64,000 nucleotides of DNA from Chitiniphilus eburneus (GCF_005048205.1 NZ_SUMF01000003.1:62001-126000), one strand, 5' to 3'; shown: positions 1-9,589, counted from the first letter of the stretch. Numbers and translations are program-made. The notes: generated by a model from the letters alone, not told the origin.

Positions 1-107
1 CCTACGATGTCCCGCATGAATACTTCATGGCGCTGGAGCTGATCCCCGGCGCGCTGGCGGGTGGCAACGGCGTGGTGATCTACGCACCCGAATTCGCCGC
101 CCTGTAA
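1..107 (+). CDS. C-terminal fragment of an unidentified protein
   Basis: An open frame enters from the left edge (first full codon at 3) and ends at TAA 105-107, giving 34 residues that end in VIYAPEFAAL. The segment is too short for me to assign a family. It lies 17 bases before the next gene on the same strand and could be cotranscribed with it. Confidence 0.5.
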   Translation, partial: YDVPHEYFMALELIPGALAGGNGVVIYAPEFAAL

Positions 108-124
108 CCGAGAGAGGCTACCCC

Positions 125-484
125 TTGCGCAACGCACTGGTTCCCATCGCATTGATCGTCATCGGCGCCGGCTGGCTGGTGAACAGCCTGAATGTCGCCC
201 CAGCCGTGAGCTGGATCGTCGTGTTCGGGCTGGTGTGCGCCGGCATCGGCGTGCTGCTGGTCGACGGCTGGAACAAGCGCACCATCGTCAGCGGGCCACT
301 GTTGATCCTGGGTGGCGCGGCGGTATTCGCCAACCAGCAGTACGGCCTGGGCTGGGGCATCCTGTTGCCGCTGCTGATGATGGGGCTGGGATTGCTGATG
401 CTGCTGGCGCGGATGGAAGCGGTTCCCGACGCGCCGGGCCCGGAGCCGATGCGCCTGCCTGGCCAGGACGACGATCCGGCATGA
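125..484 (+). CDS. Small four-segment membrane protein, LiaI/LiaF-like N-terminal region
   Basis: The product is 119 residues with four hydrophobic segments (about residues 4-22, 28-46, 55-70 and 74-94) and a short acidic/proline tail. Topology and the glycine-rich second helix resemble the membrane part found in LiaF/DUF5668-type proteins, but no diagnostic motif is seen, so the function is unassigned. The start is TTG at 125, preceded by AGAGAGG. Its stop overlaps the scpA start (ATGA at 481), so it is translationally coupled to scpA. Confidence 0.7.
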   Translation: MRNALVPIALIVIGAGWLVNSLNVAPAVSWIVVFGLVCAGIGVLLVDGWNKRTIVSGPLLILGGAAVFANQQYGLGWGILLPLLMMGLGLLMLLARMEAVPDAPGPEPMRLPGQDDDPA

Positions 485-1320
485 ATGCCATCGTCGATGC
501 CGGCGCCATCGACCCCGTCGCCCACCTGTTCGGCGAGCCGGTCACCGAGCTGCCGCAGGATCTGTACATCCCGCCCGACGCGCTGCGGGTGCTGCTGGAA
601 TCGTTCGAAGGCCCGCTCGACCTGCTGCTCTACCTGATCCGCCGCCAGAACATCGATATCCTCGATATCCCCATGGCGGCCGTCACCGCGCAATACATGC
701 AGTATGTCGAAGCCATGCAGGCGTCGCGGCTGGAACTGGCGGCCGAATACCTGCTGATGGCGGCCATGCTCATCGAAATCAAATCGCGTCTGTTGTTGCC
801 CCGCCCGGTATCGAGCGAGGAAGGCGACGAACTCGATCCGCGCGCGGAGCTGGTGCGGCGTCTGCTGGAATACGAGCAGATCAAGCTCGCCGCCTATGAA
901 CTGGATCGCCTGCCGCAGGCCGGCCGCGATTTCCTGTTGGTGGCGGTGCTGTTCGAGAAGGAGGCGGTGGTGCGCCTGCCCGATGTCGGCCCGGCCGACC
1001 TCAAGAGCGCCTGGCTGGCCATTCTGGCGCGTGCGCGGCGCCAGCAGCATCACAAGGTGCAGCTTGAAGCGTTGTCGGTGCGCGAGCAGATGAGCCATAT
1101 CCTGCGCCTGCTGGCCGGTGGTCGTTACCTGCCGTTCCAGGACCTGTTCGACACCACGCGCGGCGTGCCGCTGCTGGTCGTCACCTTCATCGCCGTGCTG
1201 GAGCTGGTCAAGGAAAAGCACATTCTGGTAACCCAGGATGAAGGCTACGTGCCGATCTACGTGCGTCTGGCCGGCGCGGGCACCGCGCGGGAGGGGTCGC
1301 TGGTGGAGCAGGCAGCATGA
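481..1320 (+). CDS. scpA: Segregation and condensation protein A (kleisin)
   Basis: This is the 279-residue kleisin subunit of the Smc-ScpAB condensin, which bridges the Smc heads in chromosome organisation. The N-terminal signature of the family is clear: [19 protein letters not shown] near residue 40, then the helical stretch [22 protein letters not shown]-terminal winged-helix segment follows. The start overlaps the preceding gene (ATGA) and the stop overlaps scpB (ATGAGC at 1317), the usual coupled scpA-scpB arrangement. Length is normal for betaproteobacterial ScpA. Confidence 0.96.
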   Translation: MNAIVDAGAIDPVAHLFGEPVTELPQDLYIPPDALRVLLESFEGPLDLLLYLIRRQNIDILDIPMAAVTAQYMQYVEAMQASRLELAAEYLLMAAMLIEIKSRLLLPRPVSSEEGDELDPRAELVRRLLEYEQIKLAAYELDRLPQAGRDFLLVAVLFEKEAVVRLPDVGPADLKSAWLAILARARRQQHHKVQLEALSVREQMSHILRLLAGGRYLPFQDLFDTTRGVPLLVVTFIAVLELVKEKHILVTQDEGYVPIYVRLAGAGTAREGSLVEQAA

Positions 1321-1910
1321 GCGAAACACCGGAAAAACTCGACGACGCCGAGCGGGCGCACCTGAAAAAAGTGCTGGAGACCGCCTTGCTGGTCGCCACC
1401 GAGCCGTTGCCGGTCGCCACCTTGAAACAACTGTTCACCGTGCCATCCGGCGCGGCCGTGCTGAACGAGTTGCTCGACGCCATCGCCCACGACTGGAATG
1501 GCCGGGGGGTGGAGCTGGTGAGGCTGGCATCGGGCTGGCGTTTTCGCGCCCGGCTTGAGATGCAGCCTTACCTGGAGCGGCTGCACCCTGAAAAGCCGCC
1601 ACGCTATTCGCGCGCGGTCATGGAAACGCTAGCGATCATCGCCTACAAACAGCCGGTGACACGCGGCGAAATCGAGGAGATTCGCGGCGTGACCGTGTCG
1701 AGCGCCATCATCCAGGCGCTCAAGGAGCGCGAATGGATCGACGTCGTTGGCCACAAGGAAGTCCCCGGTCGCCCCGAGTTGCTCGCCACCACGCGCGCCT
1801 TTCTCGACGACCTGGGCCTGTCCGGCTTGTCCGATCTGCCGCCGCTGGCCGAACTCGGCAACCTGGTCCTGCCCGAACCCGCGCCGGCGGCGCCGGCCTC
1901 CGAGGTGTAA
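1317..1910 (+). CDS. scpB: Segregation and condensation protein B
   Basis: The product is 197 residues and contains the two winged-helix domains of ScpB, the dimeric partner that binds ScpA in the Smc complex. Characteristic sequence includes [20 protein letters not shown] and [18 protein letters not shown]. The C-terminus is a proline/alanine tail. It overlaps scpA by four bases, so the pair is cotranscribed and coupled. Confidence 0.96.
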   Translation: MSETPEKLDDAERAHLKKVLETALLVATEPLPVATLKQLFTVPSGAAVLNELLDAIAHDWNGRGVELVRLASGWRFRARLEMQPYLERLHPEKPPRYSRAVMETLAIIAYKQPVTRGEIEEIRGVTVSSAIIQALKEREWIDVVGHKEVPGRPELLATTRAFLDDLGLSGLSDLPPLAELGNLVLPEPAPAAPASEV

Positions 1911-2071
1911 CGCCCGGCAGGCGCTACCCGTGCGCTGCCCAGGCTTGGAGTCGATCCAGGCACGCTGGCATGGGTAAATTGTCCATGGGCGATACTGGGT
2001 CTGACCGGAGCGGAATCCGGATCACCCGGAACCGATTGGTGCAAGTCCGGAACAGGCTCTAGAATCGCGCG

Positions 2072-3070
2072 ATGCAACTTCATTTAGTCATTCCCCATGC
2101 CGCTTGGCCCGATCGCGATGCCGAAGCAGAGATCGTCACCGGCCTGGCGCTGCCTGCGCTGTCCTGGCTGATCGGGCGCGGCGCGCGAGAAAAACATCTC
2201 CCCCTGGATTTCCACACCTGGCTGGCCCAACGCTATGGCCTGCCATCGCTGCCGGTGGCCCCGCTGACGCTGGCCCTGGATGCCCCTGGCGAAGCGCCGG
2301 GGTACTGGCTGCGTGCCGACCCGGTGCACCTTCGCGCCAACCGCGACCAGCTCACGCTCAGCGATGCCGCGCCGCTGGCGATCCAGCCGGCCGAAGCCGC
2401 CGCGCTGGCCGAAGCCCTCAACGGCCTGCTGGCCGAGGACGGCCTGCGCCTGATCGCGCCGACGCCCACCCGCTGGTACCTGCATCTGCCCGCCGACCCC
2501 GGGCTGGACACCACGCCGCTGCATGCCGTGGTGGGACGCGACATCCATCCCGCGTTGCCCCGGGGGCCGGATGCCCTGCAATGGCACCGGCTGCTCAACG
2601 AACTCCAGATGCTGCTGTACGCTCATCCGGTGAACGACGCCCGCTTCGAAGCCGGGCAACCGCAGATCAACAGCCTGTGGCTATGGGGTGGTGGCGACTG
2701 GCCGCTGCCGGCCACGCCGGAAGCACCGTCGGATACGGTCTACACCGCCGACCCGCTGGTCGCGGCCCTGACCGCGGCCGGCAAGGGCAGGGTGGAGCCG
2801 CCGGCCCGGCCGGGCGAACTGGCCGAATCCGGCATGCTGGTCCTCGATCAACTGGCCGATCCGGCGGGCTATGGCGATGCCCATGCCTGGCGCGAAGCCT
2901 GGCTGGCGCTGGAGCGCGACTGGTTCGCGCCGCTGACCGAACGCCTGCGTCGGGGCGAGCTGGAAGAAGTGGCGCTCACCTTCCCGGAACTGGGGCTGGC
3001 GGTGGAAACCGGTACCGGCGCGCGTTGGCGCTTCTGGCGCGGCGACCGTTTGCCATGGGCGGGGGCCTGA
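2072..3070 (+). CDS. RpfE-like / phosphoglycerate-mutase-related conserved protein
   Basis: This 332-residue protein belongs to the family found just upstream of recJ in many beta- and gammaproteobacteria, called RpfE in Xanthomonas and often labelled phosphoglycerate mutase-like. It starts with MQLHLVIPHAAWP and carries the LNELQMLLYAHPVNDARE-type central block (here HPVNDARFEAG) and SLWLWGGG. No alkaline-phosphatase-type metal-binding set is obvious, so enzymatic activity is doubtful. One base separates its stop from the recJ start. The biochemical role is unknown. Confidence 0.82.
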   Translation: MQLHLVIPHAAWPDRDAEAEIVTGLALPALSWLIGRGAREKHLPLDFHTWLAQRYGLPSLPVAPLTLALDAPGEAPGYWLRADPVHLRANRDQLTLSDAAPLAIQPAEAAALAEALNGLLAEDGLRLIAPTPTRWYLHLPADPGLDTTPLHAVVGRDIHPALPRGPDALQWHRLLNELQMLLYAHPVNDARFEAGQPQINSLWLWGGGDWPLPATPEAPSDTVYTADPLVAALTAAGKGRVEPPARPGELAESGMLVLDQLADPAGYGDAHAWREAWLALERDWFAPLTERLRRGELEEVALTFPELGLAVETGTGARWRFWRGDRLPWAGA

Positions 3071-3071
3071 C

Positions 3072-4757
3072 ATGCCCTTGATCCGCACCCGCGACGTACC
3101 GCGCGACAGTCATGGCTCGCTGCTGGCCGCGGGCCTCACCGCGCTGGAAGCACGCCTGTATGCCGCGCGCGGCATCGGCGATGCCGGCGAACTCGAACAC
3201 GACCTGGCCCGCCTGTTGCCGTTTTCCGGGCTGAAGGATATCTCTGCCCTTGCCCAGCGGCTGGCGGACGCCATCGCCCGCCGCGAACGCATCCTGGTGG
3301 TGGCCGACTACGACGCGGACGGCGCCACCGCCTGCGCCACGGCGGTCAAGGGGCTGGGCCTGCTTGGCGCCGTGGTCGATTTCGTGGTGCCCAACCGCTT
3401 CGAATATGGCTACGGCCTCACGCCCGAGATCGTGGCGCTGGCCGCGCAGAAATCCCCCGACCTGATCGTTACCGTGGACAACGGCATCGCCAGCGTGGCC
3501 GGCGTGGCGGCCGCGCGCGAGCGGGGTATCGAAGTGCTCGTCACCGACCATCACCTGCCGGGCGACGTGCTGCCGGATTGCCTGATCGTCAACCCGAACC
3601 AGCCGGGCTGCACCTTTGCCAGCAAGAATCTCGCCGGCGTGGGCGTGATGTTCTATGTCCTGATGGCGTTGCGGGCCGAACTGCGCGCGCGCGGCGCGTA
3701 CGCCGGCGTGACGGAGCCCAACCTGGCGCAATTGCTGGACTACGTGGCGCTGGGCACGGTAGCCGACGTGGTGAAGCTGGACGCCAATAACCGCATCCTG
3801 GTCGAACAGGGGCTCAAGCGCATGCGCGCCGGCCGCGCCAGTGCCGGGGTTCTGGCATTGTTCGCGGCGGCCGGGCGCAACGCGCAGAAAGCGAGTTGCT
3901 TCGACCTGGGCTTCACGCTGGGGCCACGCCTGAACGCGGCGGGCCGGCTGGATGACATGAGCCTGGGCATCGCCTGCCTGCTGGCCGGCAGCGAACAGGC
4001 CGCCATGCCGCTGGCGCGCGAGCTGGACCAGATGAACCGCGCCCGGCGCGAGATCGAATCCGGCATGCGCGAAGAGGCCGAGAACGTGCTGGCCGGCATG
4101 TCGCCCGAGGCCAGTTATTCCATTTCGCTGTTCCGCGCCGACTGGCACCAGGGCGTGATCGGTATTGTCGCCAGTCGGGTCAAGGATCGTTTCCACCGCC
4201 CCACGCTGGTGTTTGCCGAAGCCAGCGACACCGAAATCAAGGGATCGGGGCGCTCGATTCCCGGCCTGCACCTGCGCGACGCGCTCGATCTCGTTTCCAA
4301 GCGCCATCCCGACCTGATCCTGAAATTCGGCGGCCACGCCATGGCGGCGGGCCTGAGCCTGCGCCCGGCCGACTTCGACCGTTTCAGCGCCGCGTTCGAA
4401 GCAGTATGCCGCGAGCTGATGCCGGAAGAGGCTCTGACCCGCGTGATCGAAACCGACGGCGTGCCGGAAGCCGACGACTACGCCATGCACGTCGCCGAGC
4501 GGCTGGAGCGGCAGGTGTGGGGGCAGGGCTTTCCCGCGCCGCGTTTCCACGACGAATTCCGCGTGGTGGAACAGCGGGTGGTGGGCGAGCGCCATCTCAA
4601 GCTCAAGCTGCGCAACCGTCACGGCCTGCTGATCGAGGCCATGCGTTTCTCGAATGCCGACCCGTTGCCGGCCAGCGTGAGCGCCGTGTTCACATTGAGC
4701 GTCAATGAATTCAGAGGCGAGCGGATGCTGCAACTGATGATTGAGCACTGCGAATGA
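3072..4757 (+). CDS. recJ: Single-stranded-DNA-specific 5'-3' exonuclease RecJ
   Basis: RecJ degrades 5'-ended single-stranded DNA in RecF-pathway recombination and mismatch repair. The 561-residue product has the DHH-family motifs in order: ADYDADG (residues 78-84), VTVDNGI, then VTDHHLPG near 160. The DHHA1 region follows (KFGGHAMAAGLSL), and then a C-terminal OB-type domain. Length matches the family. It follows the RpfE-like gene by one base, an arrangement seen widely. Confidence 0.97.
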   Translation: MPLIRTRDVPRDSHGSLLAAGLTALEARLYAARGIGDAGELEHDLARLLPFSGLKDISALAQRLADAIARRERILVVADYDADGATACATAVKGLGLLGAVVDFVVPNRFEYGYGLTPEIVALAAQKSPDLIVTVDNGIASVAGVAAARERGIEVLVTDHHLPGDVLPDCLIVNPNQPGCTFASKNLAGVGVMFYVLMALRAELRARGAYAGVTEPNLAQLLDYVALGTVADVVKLDANNRILVEQGLKRMRAGRASAGVLALFAAAGRNAQKASCFDLGFTLGPRLNAAGRLDDMSLGIACLLAGSEQAAMPLARELDQMNRARREIESGMREEAENVLAGMSPEASYSISLFRADWHQGVIGIVASRVKDRFHRPTLVFAEASDTEIKGSGRSIPGLHLRDALDLVSKRHPDLILKFGGHAMAAGLSLRPADFDRFSAAFEAVCRELMPEEALTRVIETDGVPEADDYAMHVAERLERQVWGQGFPAPRFHDEFRVVEQRVVGERHLKLKLRNRHGLLIEAMRFSNADPLPASVSAVFTLSVNEFRGERMLQLMIEHCE

Positions 4758-4966
4758 GCTGGAGCGGCTGACAAAGCCCTTCTGGCTGCGTCATGCTTAC
4801 GTGCGTACGCTGGTACTGTCTGCGTGCGGTACTTCTTGCCAGAATTGCCAGGCTGGCTCTTGCCAGCCCCCGAGGCTGCCGGTCGTCTTCACGGCAGCGC
4901 TCGCACCGGTGCCCCGCGCGCGCCGGATCATAACAGCCGCCAGCGCGGCACAAGGATGGATGGCCG

Positions 4967-6457
4967 ATGAATCGATTCCGCACGATTGCCGCCCTGATCG
5001 CGGTCAGTCTGCCCCTGGCCCACGCCGTGCTGTTGACGCCCTCCGAGGCGCAGCAGCAGGGCGACCGGGCCTGCACGCCGCTGGATAATGGCATGCTCGA
5101 TTGCGTGGACATCGCGCCGCCCGCGCCGGGCCCCGCCAACGACCCCAGTATCGAACCGCTGCCGCCGATCGAGTATCCCGGCGAGCAGTTTCCGCCACCC
5201 ACCACCGAGGCGCCGATCAAGCCCGCGCTCGATCCGATTCCGGAAAAGCTCACCGGCAACCGGCTCATCATCGGCTGGGACATCGGCTTTGGCACCACCG
5301 CGCAGTATTGGGAAGTGTGGGACAACGGCGAACTGCGCATGCGCAGCCGCAACTTCACCACGCGCCGGCTGGCCGGCAGCAGCGTCGAGGGGGCGGAGCA
5401 GATGACCGAAACGCAGGTGATCTCGGTGCAGAGCGGCGTCTACACGCTGACCAACCTGCCGGAGGGGCGGCACGATATCGAAATCCGCCTGTGCAACACC
5501 GACCGCAATGGCGATCCCGCCTGCACGCCGCTCAAGGCCAGCACGTGGGTGGGTGCGCAGCACGCCGGTGCGGACGACGACGAACAGCTCACCGGGCAGC
5601 CCAGCGCCCCGCAACTGGACTGGCTGCCGCAGGTCAGCACCGGCGAGCCGGTGGAGCTGGCCTGGAATGTCTGGTGGGGCAAGCCCGGCCGCTACTGGCA
5701 AGTGCTGGATGGCGACCAGGTGCTGTACGAATCCACCGCCTTCAAGGAAGTCACCCCCAACAGCCAATCGGCTGGCATGACCCTGGCCGGGCTGCCCAAG
5801 GGCGTGCACAACCTGTCGGTCAAGTTATGCAACCAACTGGAATGCGCGCGTAGCGAGCCGGCGCGGCTGGAGGTACTGCTGCCGCCCGAAGGTACCGTCA
5901 AACCGCTGATCACGCTCAATCGCGGCACGCCCGACAGCGTGTTGCTGGCCTGGGCGCTGCCGCAGGCGCAGGCCGAAGGCCGGCCGGATAGCTGGCGCCT
6001 GCTGGACGCGGTCACCGACGATCCGCTGCCTGAGCCGTTGGGCAATCTGCGTAGCGATGTGCGGGTCTGCCAGAGGACCGACGCGGCCAATCCCGGCGTC
6101 ACGACCGCCAGCTACTGCGGTGACCTGCGCCTGCCGATGCAGGTGGCGACGTTGAACGGCAGTACCAGCAGCGTGCGGGTGGCCGTGTGCCGCAAGGAGG
6201 AATGCGTGGAGAGCGATGTGGTGTCGCTCTTGCCGGATCAGCCCGCCATCGAGCCGGTACCCGCATCGGCATCCAGCGTATCGCGCGGCGCACCCAGGAC
6301 GGCAAGCTCGACCACGGCGCCGGCCGCAGAGATCGATACGCCGACGCCGACGCCCGTTCCGCCCGCGCCGCGTGGTCGCTTTGTCCTGCCCGACGAAGTG
6401 CTCGATTCGCTGCTCGACGAGCGCGAACTGTCGGCACCCAAGCCCAGCCGGCGGTGA
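4967..6457 (+). CDS. Secreted protein with repeated chitinase-N-domain/Ig-like modules
   Basis: The 496-residue product starts with a Sec-type signal (MNRFRTIAALIAVSLPLAHA), followed by a proline-rich linker. Two clear copies of a beta-sandwich module follow, about residues 100-190 and 215-300. Each copy has a YW(E/Q)V motif after an aromatic pair, a stretch such as LPEGRHDIEIRLCN or LPKGVHNLSVKLCN, and paired cysteines. This resembles the N-terminal Ig-like domains of bacterial family 18 chitinases, but there is no catalytic domain. A third, looser module spans about 310-415, and a Ser/Thr/Pro tail precedes a charged C-terminus. An SD, AAGGATGG, lies upstream. An extracellular or periplasmic binding role is inference. 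Confidence 0.75.
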   Translation: MNRFRTIAALIAVSLPLAHAVLLTPSEAQQQGDRACTPLDNGMLDCVDIAPPAPGPANDPSIEPLPPIEYPGEQFPPPTTEAPIKPALDPIPEKLTGNRLIIGWDIGFGTTAQYWEVWDNGELRMRSRNFTTRRLAGSSVEGAEQMTETQVISVQSGVYTLTNLPEGRHDIEIRLCNTDRNGDPACTPLKASTWVGAQHAGADDDEQLTGQPSAPQLDWLPQVSTGEPVELAWNVWWGKPGRYWQVLDGDQVLYESTAFKEVTPNSQSAGMTLAGLPKGVHNLSVKLCNQLECARSEPARLEVLLPPEGTVKPLITLNRGTPDSVLLAWALPQAQAEGRPDSWRLLDAVTDDPLPEPLGNLRSDVRVCQRTDAANPGVTTASYCGDLRLPMQVATLNGSTSSVRVAVCRKEECVESDVVSLLPDQPAIEPVPASASSVSRGAPRTASSTTAPAAEIDTPTPTPVPPAPRGRFVLPDEVLDSLLDERELSAPKPSRR

Positions 6458-6837
6458 ACGCACCCATCCTGGTGTTCGTCTACGGCACGCTCAAGCGTGG
6501 CGGCTGGAACCACCACTGGCTGAACGGCGCGCCTTGTCTGGGCGTCGCCAGCACGGTGGCGCATTACAGCCTGTACGCGCACAGCTACCCCTTCCTGGTA
6601 AAAGCGCCGCGCTATCCGGTGCGCGGCGAGCTGTATGCGGTCGATGCCGGCACGCTGCACGACCTGGATCGGCTGGAAGGGCACCCGGACGACTATCTGC
6701 GCGAGCAGATCGACGTCCGTGGCGTCGATGGCGAAACGGTGCGGGCCTGGGCGTATTTTCATCCGCGTCCCGACGGCGTTCTGCTGGCGGAAGGCGAATT
6801 CCGCAAAGCGCAAGGCAGCGACCCGCCGGTCGGATAG
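6454..6837 (+). CDS. Gamma-glutamylcyclotransferase-fold (AIG2/GGCT) protein
   Basis: The product is 127 residues starting at GTG 6454, which overlaps the preceding stop (GTGA). It has the GGCT signature VFVYGTLKRGGWNH at the N-terminus. The block PVRGELYAVD then precedes DRLEGHPDDYLRE, which contains the conserved acidic residue of the family. Members cleave gamma-glutamyl-amine or gamma-glutamyl amino acid linkages; the substrate here cannot be deduced. Coupling to the secreted protein gene is by overlap only. Confidence 0.88.
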   Translation: MNAPILVFVYGTLKRGGWNHHWLNGAPCLGVASTVAHYSLYAHSYPFLVKAPRYPVRGELYAVDAGTLHDLDRLEGHPDDYLREQIDVRGVDGETVRAWAYFHPRPDGVLLAEGEFRKAQGSDPPVG

Positions 6838-6969
6838 CGCCGCAACCCGCGTCAACGGTGCTTTTGCTCACCCTGTGAGGGGATCACCATAGGGTATCTC
6901 CATTATTGCCGCCAAATGTTGCATTGCGGGATAAAGGGATATCGTTTTCCTCGCACAGGGATGGCCGAC

Positions 6970-7509
6970 ATGACGCGCATCCTGTTGATTACCGATACCG
7001 ACATGCCTGTCGCCGCCCTGGCGCCCGCGCTCCAGGCCGCCGGCATGGAAGTGGTGGGCGAAGCGAACAGTACGCGTTTCCTGGTGCAGCGGCTGGCCAG
7101 CCTGGGCCCGGACCTGGTGCTGATCGCCGTCGATTCACCGCTGCGCGACACGCTGGAATCGTTCGCCATCACCCATCCCTATGGCCCACGGCTGGCGGCC
7201 AGTGCCTTGCGGGTGGCGCTGGCGACCGGTGTGGCCGTCTACGCGGCGCAGGATGTTCCCGAATCCGTATCGCAACACGCCTTCCTGGTGGCGCGCGCCA
7301 TGCTGGCGGCGGAGCGCCCCACGCGTGTTTCCGCGGGTGAACCGCCGGATCGCGGCTTGATCGAGCACGCCAAGAATGTGCTGATGCACGAGCAGGGCAT
7401 GCCCGAAAACGAAGCGGTGACCGCGCTACGGCGCCAGGCCCGCGACCAGGGCGTCCGGCTGGTCGACGTGGCGCGCAGGGTGATTGCCATGTCGGTGCCG
7501 CCGCGATGA
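6970..7509 (+). CDS. nasT: ANTAR-domain response regulator/antiterminator, NasT type
   Basis: NasT binds leader RNA hairpins and prevents termination of nitrate-assimilation operons; NasS holds it inactive without nitrate. The 179-residue product has a receiver-like N-terminal domain (RILLITDTDMP, VLIAVDSP) and a C-terminal ANTAR domain (residues about 118-170, RGLIEHAKNVLM then DVARRVIAM). I chose ATG 6970 because AGGGATGG sits 6-13 bases upstream; an in-frame ATG at 6961 has no spaced SD. Its stop overlaps the next gene (ATGA at 7506). Confidence 0.85.
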   Translation: MTRILLITDTDMPVAALAPALQAAGMEVVGEANSTRFLVQRLASLGPDLVLIAVDSPLRDTLESFAITHPYGPRLAASALRVALATGVAVYAAQDVPESVSQHAFLVARAMLAAERPTRVSAGEPPDRGLIEHAKNVLMHEQGMPENEAVTALRRQARDQGVRLVDVARRVIAMSVPPR

Positions 7510-8648
7510 ATCCCCATCTCGAAAAGACCCATCTCAAGCTGGGTTACCTGCCGTTCACCGATTGCCTGCCGCTGGTGGTGGCACAACGGCTGGGCCTGGC
7601 CGCCCACTATGGGCTGGAACTGACACTGAGCCGGCAACCGACGTGGTCGTTGCTGCGCGACCGCCTGCTGGTGGGCGAGCTGGATGCCGTGCAGTCCTAC
7701 TACGGCCTGCCGCTGAGCCTGCATCTGGGCTTGGGCGGCCCCGCCTGCCCGATGGCGGTGCTGATGACGCTGAGCCAGAACGGCGAGAGCGTCAGCGTCT
7801 CCAGCCAGTTGGCGGGTAATGTCCGCGATGGGGACAGCCTGTATCGCGCGGTGCTGGCGGCCACGCGGCGGCTGGTGTTCGCGCATCATCTGCCGCCCAG
7901 CGCGATGTGGTTCTACTACTGGCTGGCATCGCACCGCATTCATCCACTACGCGACGTGACGATGCTGGTCACGCCCGCCACCGAACTGGCGACGGCGCTG
8001 ACCCGGGGCGAACTGGATGGCTACGGCGCCAGCGAGCCGTGGGGCGCATTGACCGAACTGGATGGCAGCGGCCACACCATCGTCAGCAGCGCGCAGGTCT
8101 GGCCCGATCACCCCGGAAAGGTGCTGACCACCACGGCCGCCTTTGCCGACCGCTACCCGAACACCGCGCGGATGCTGGTGGCGGTGCTCCTGGAAGCCTG
8201 TCGCTGGCTGGATCACCCGATGCATCGCGTCGAAGCCACGCCCTGGGTGGCCGAAGCCATCGGCGTGCCGATCGCCGCCATTGCGCCGAGGCTGGTGGAA
8301 GGGCATGGCTGGGGTGGCCAGTCGCACGCGGTGCGTTTCTTTGGCGCCAAGGGCGAGGTGGGCATGCCGTGGTTGTCCGACCTGATCTGGTTTCTTACCC
8401 AGCTTCGTCGCTGGGGCATTCTGGAAACGGCGCCGGACTATCGCGCGGTGGCCCGCGAGATCAATCGGGTGGATGTATTCCGCGATGCGGCGGCAATGGC
8501 CGGGGCCAGCGCACCGACGCACGACATGCGCCGCAGCGTGCTCAACGATGGCCGGGTCTGGGATGGTAGCGATCCGGAGGGTTATGCCACCTCGTTCGCG
8601 CTGCACAGCCTGGCAACGGAAAGCGGGCGACGCGAAATCTGGCACTGA
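7506..8648 (+). CDS. nasS: Cytoplasmic nitrate-sensing solute-binding-like protein, NasS type
   Basis: This 380-residue protein has the NrtA/CmpA substrate-binding fold: GYLPFTDCLPLVVAQRLGL at the start, then GELDAVQSYYG and GELDGYGASEPW. It lacks a signal peptide, as expected for NasS, which senses nitrate in the cytoplasm and sequesters NasT. It is translationally coupled to the ANTAR protein upstream. No nitrate transporter or reductase genes are visible nearby, so the regulated operons must lie elsewhere. NrtA-type transport is less likely given the missing signal peptide. Confidence 0.87.
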   Translation: MNPHLEKTHLKLGYLPFTDCLPLVVAQRLGLAAHYGLELTLSRQPTWSLLRDRLLVGELDAVQSYYGLPLSLHLGLGGPACPMAVLMTLSQNGESVSVSSQLAGNVRDGDSLYRAVLAATRRLVFAHHLPPSAMWFYYWLASHRIHPLRDVTMLVTPATELATALTRGELDGYGASEPWGALTELDGSGHTIVSSAQVWPDHPGKVLTTTAAFADRYPNTARMLVAVLLEACRWLDHPMHRVEATPWVAEAIGVPIAAIAPRLVEGHGWGGQSHAVRFFGAKGEVGMPWLSDLIWFLTQLRRWGILETAPDYRAVAREINRVDVFRDAAAMAGASAPTHDMRRSVLNDGRVWDGSDPEGYATSFALHSLATESGRREIWH

Positions 8649-8666
8649 ACTTGCCAGCGGGAGCGT

Positions 8667-9506
8667 CTACAGGAAGTAGTTCAGCACACCGTCCAGGCCC
8701 ACATGGTTGATCGCGTAGGGCGCCTCCGCCTGAACCTTGGGCTTGGCATGGCAGGCCACACCGAAACCGGCTTCATGCAGCATCGGCAGATCGTTCGCGC
8801 CATCGCCCAGCGCCACCACCTGCTGCCGGGCCAGCCCCAGTTCATCGCGGTAGCGCATCAGTTCATCCCGTTTACGCGTTGCATCCACGATGTCGCCGTT
8901 CACCTGGCCGGTGAGCTTGCCATCGGCCACTTCCAGCACATTGGCGATGGCGCGGCTCAGGTCCAGTCGCGTTTGCAGCCTGTCGGTGAAGAAGGTAAAT
9001 CCACCGGAAATCAACAGAGTCCTGGCGCCTGCGGACTGAAACCCCTTGAGCATGCGTTCGGCGCCCGGCATCAGCCGCAGGCGTTCGTCGTACACGCGTT
9101 GCAACGCGGCGAACTCCAGCCCCGCCAGCAGCGCCACGCGCCGTGTCAGGCTTTGTCTGAAATCCAGCTCGCCCCGCATGGCCGCCGCCGTGATCTCGGC
9201 CACTTGCGGCTTGAGGCCCACCATGTCGGCGATCTCGTCGATGCACTCGATCGTGATCAGCGTGGAATCCATGTCCATGACCACCAGCCCGATGTCGGCA
9301 ACGGTGATGTCTTCGGGGATGAAGGCGTAGTCCAGTTGATTGGATTCGCAAAAATCCGCCACGGCCTCATCGTTGTCCACGTGCGCGCCCAGCAGTTTGA
9401 ATGCCTGTGGCGTAATGGCCTGGATCTCGTAGGCATCCGACAGGCGGGCGAGTTGCTTCAGATCCTGGGTGGCGACTTCGGGCGCCTGGATGACGAGACG
9501 GTACAT
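8667..9506 (-). CDS. serB: Phosphoserine phosphatase
   Basis: SerB hydrolyses phosphoserine in the last step of serine synthesis. The 279-residue product has an N-terminal ACT-like region and then a HAD phosphatase domain. Its motifs are MDMDSTLITIECIDE (nucleophile Asp, near residue 97), LLISGGFTFF and LGDGANDLPML. The start is ATG 9506. It is convergent with the NasS-like gene, with 18 bases between their stops. Confidence 0.96.
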   Translation of the reverse strand: MYRLVIQAPEVATQDLKQLARLSDAYEIQAITPQAFKLLGAHVDNDEAVADFCESNQLDYAFIPEDITVADIGLVVMDMDSTLITIECIDEIADMVGLKPQVAEITAAAMRGELDFRQSLTRRVALLAGLEFAALQRVYDERLRLMPGAERMLKGFQSAGARTLLISGGFTFFTDRLQTRLDLSRAIANVLEVADGKLTGQVNGDIVDATRKRDELMRYRDELGLARQQVVALGDGANDLPMLHEAGFGVACHAKPKVQAEAPYAINHVGLDGVLNYFL

Positions 9507-9537
9507 GGTGGCGGGGTCAAGGCGGGAAAGAGCCGCG

Positions 9538-9546
9538 ATTGTAGCA
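9538..9546 (-). promoter_or_regulatory. Candidate extended -10 promoter of serB
   Basis: On the minus strand the sequence TGCTACAAT forms an extended -10 element 32 bases before the serB ATG. It directly follows a GGCCCGGC-CAGT-GCCGGGCC hairpin at 9547-9566. The hairpin lies between this promoter and the end of the upstream gene. No good -35 hexamer is seen, as is usual for extended -10 promoters. Confidence 0.45.
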
Positions 9547-9589
9547 GGCCCGGCCAGTGCCGGGCCCGTGGTCAACGGGCCGATACCGC

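Noticed and set aside
118-1329. Long minus-strand open frame opposite scpA
   Set aside because: It is an antisense shadow: the composition is Gln/His/Arg-rich, and the plus-strand frames encode clear ScpA and a membrane protein. Many similar frames oppose real genes in this GC-rich window.
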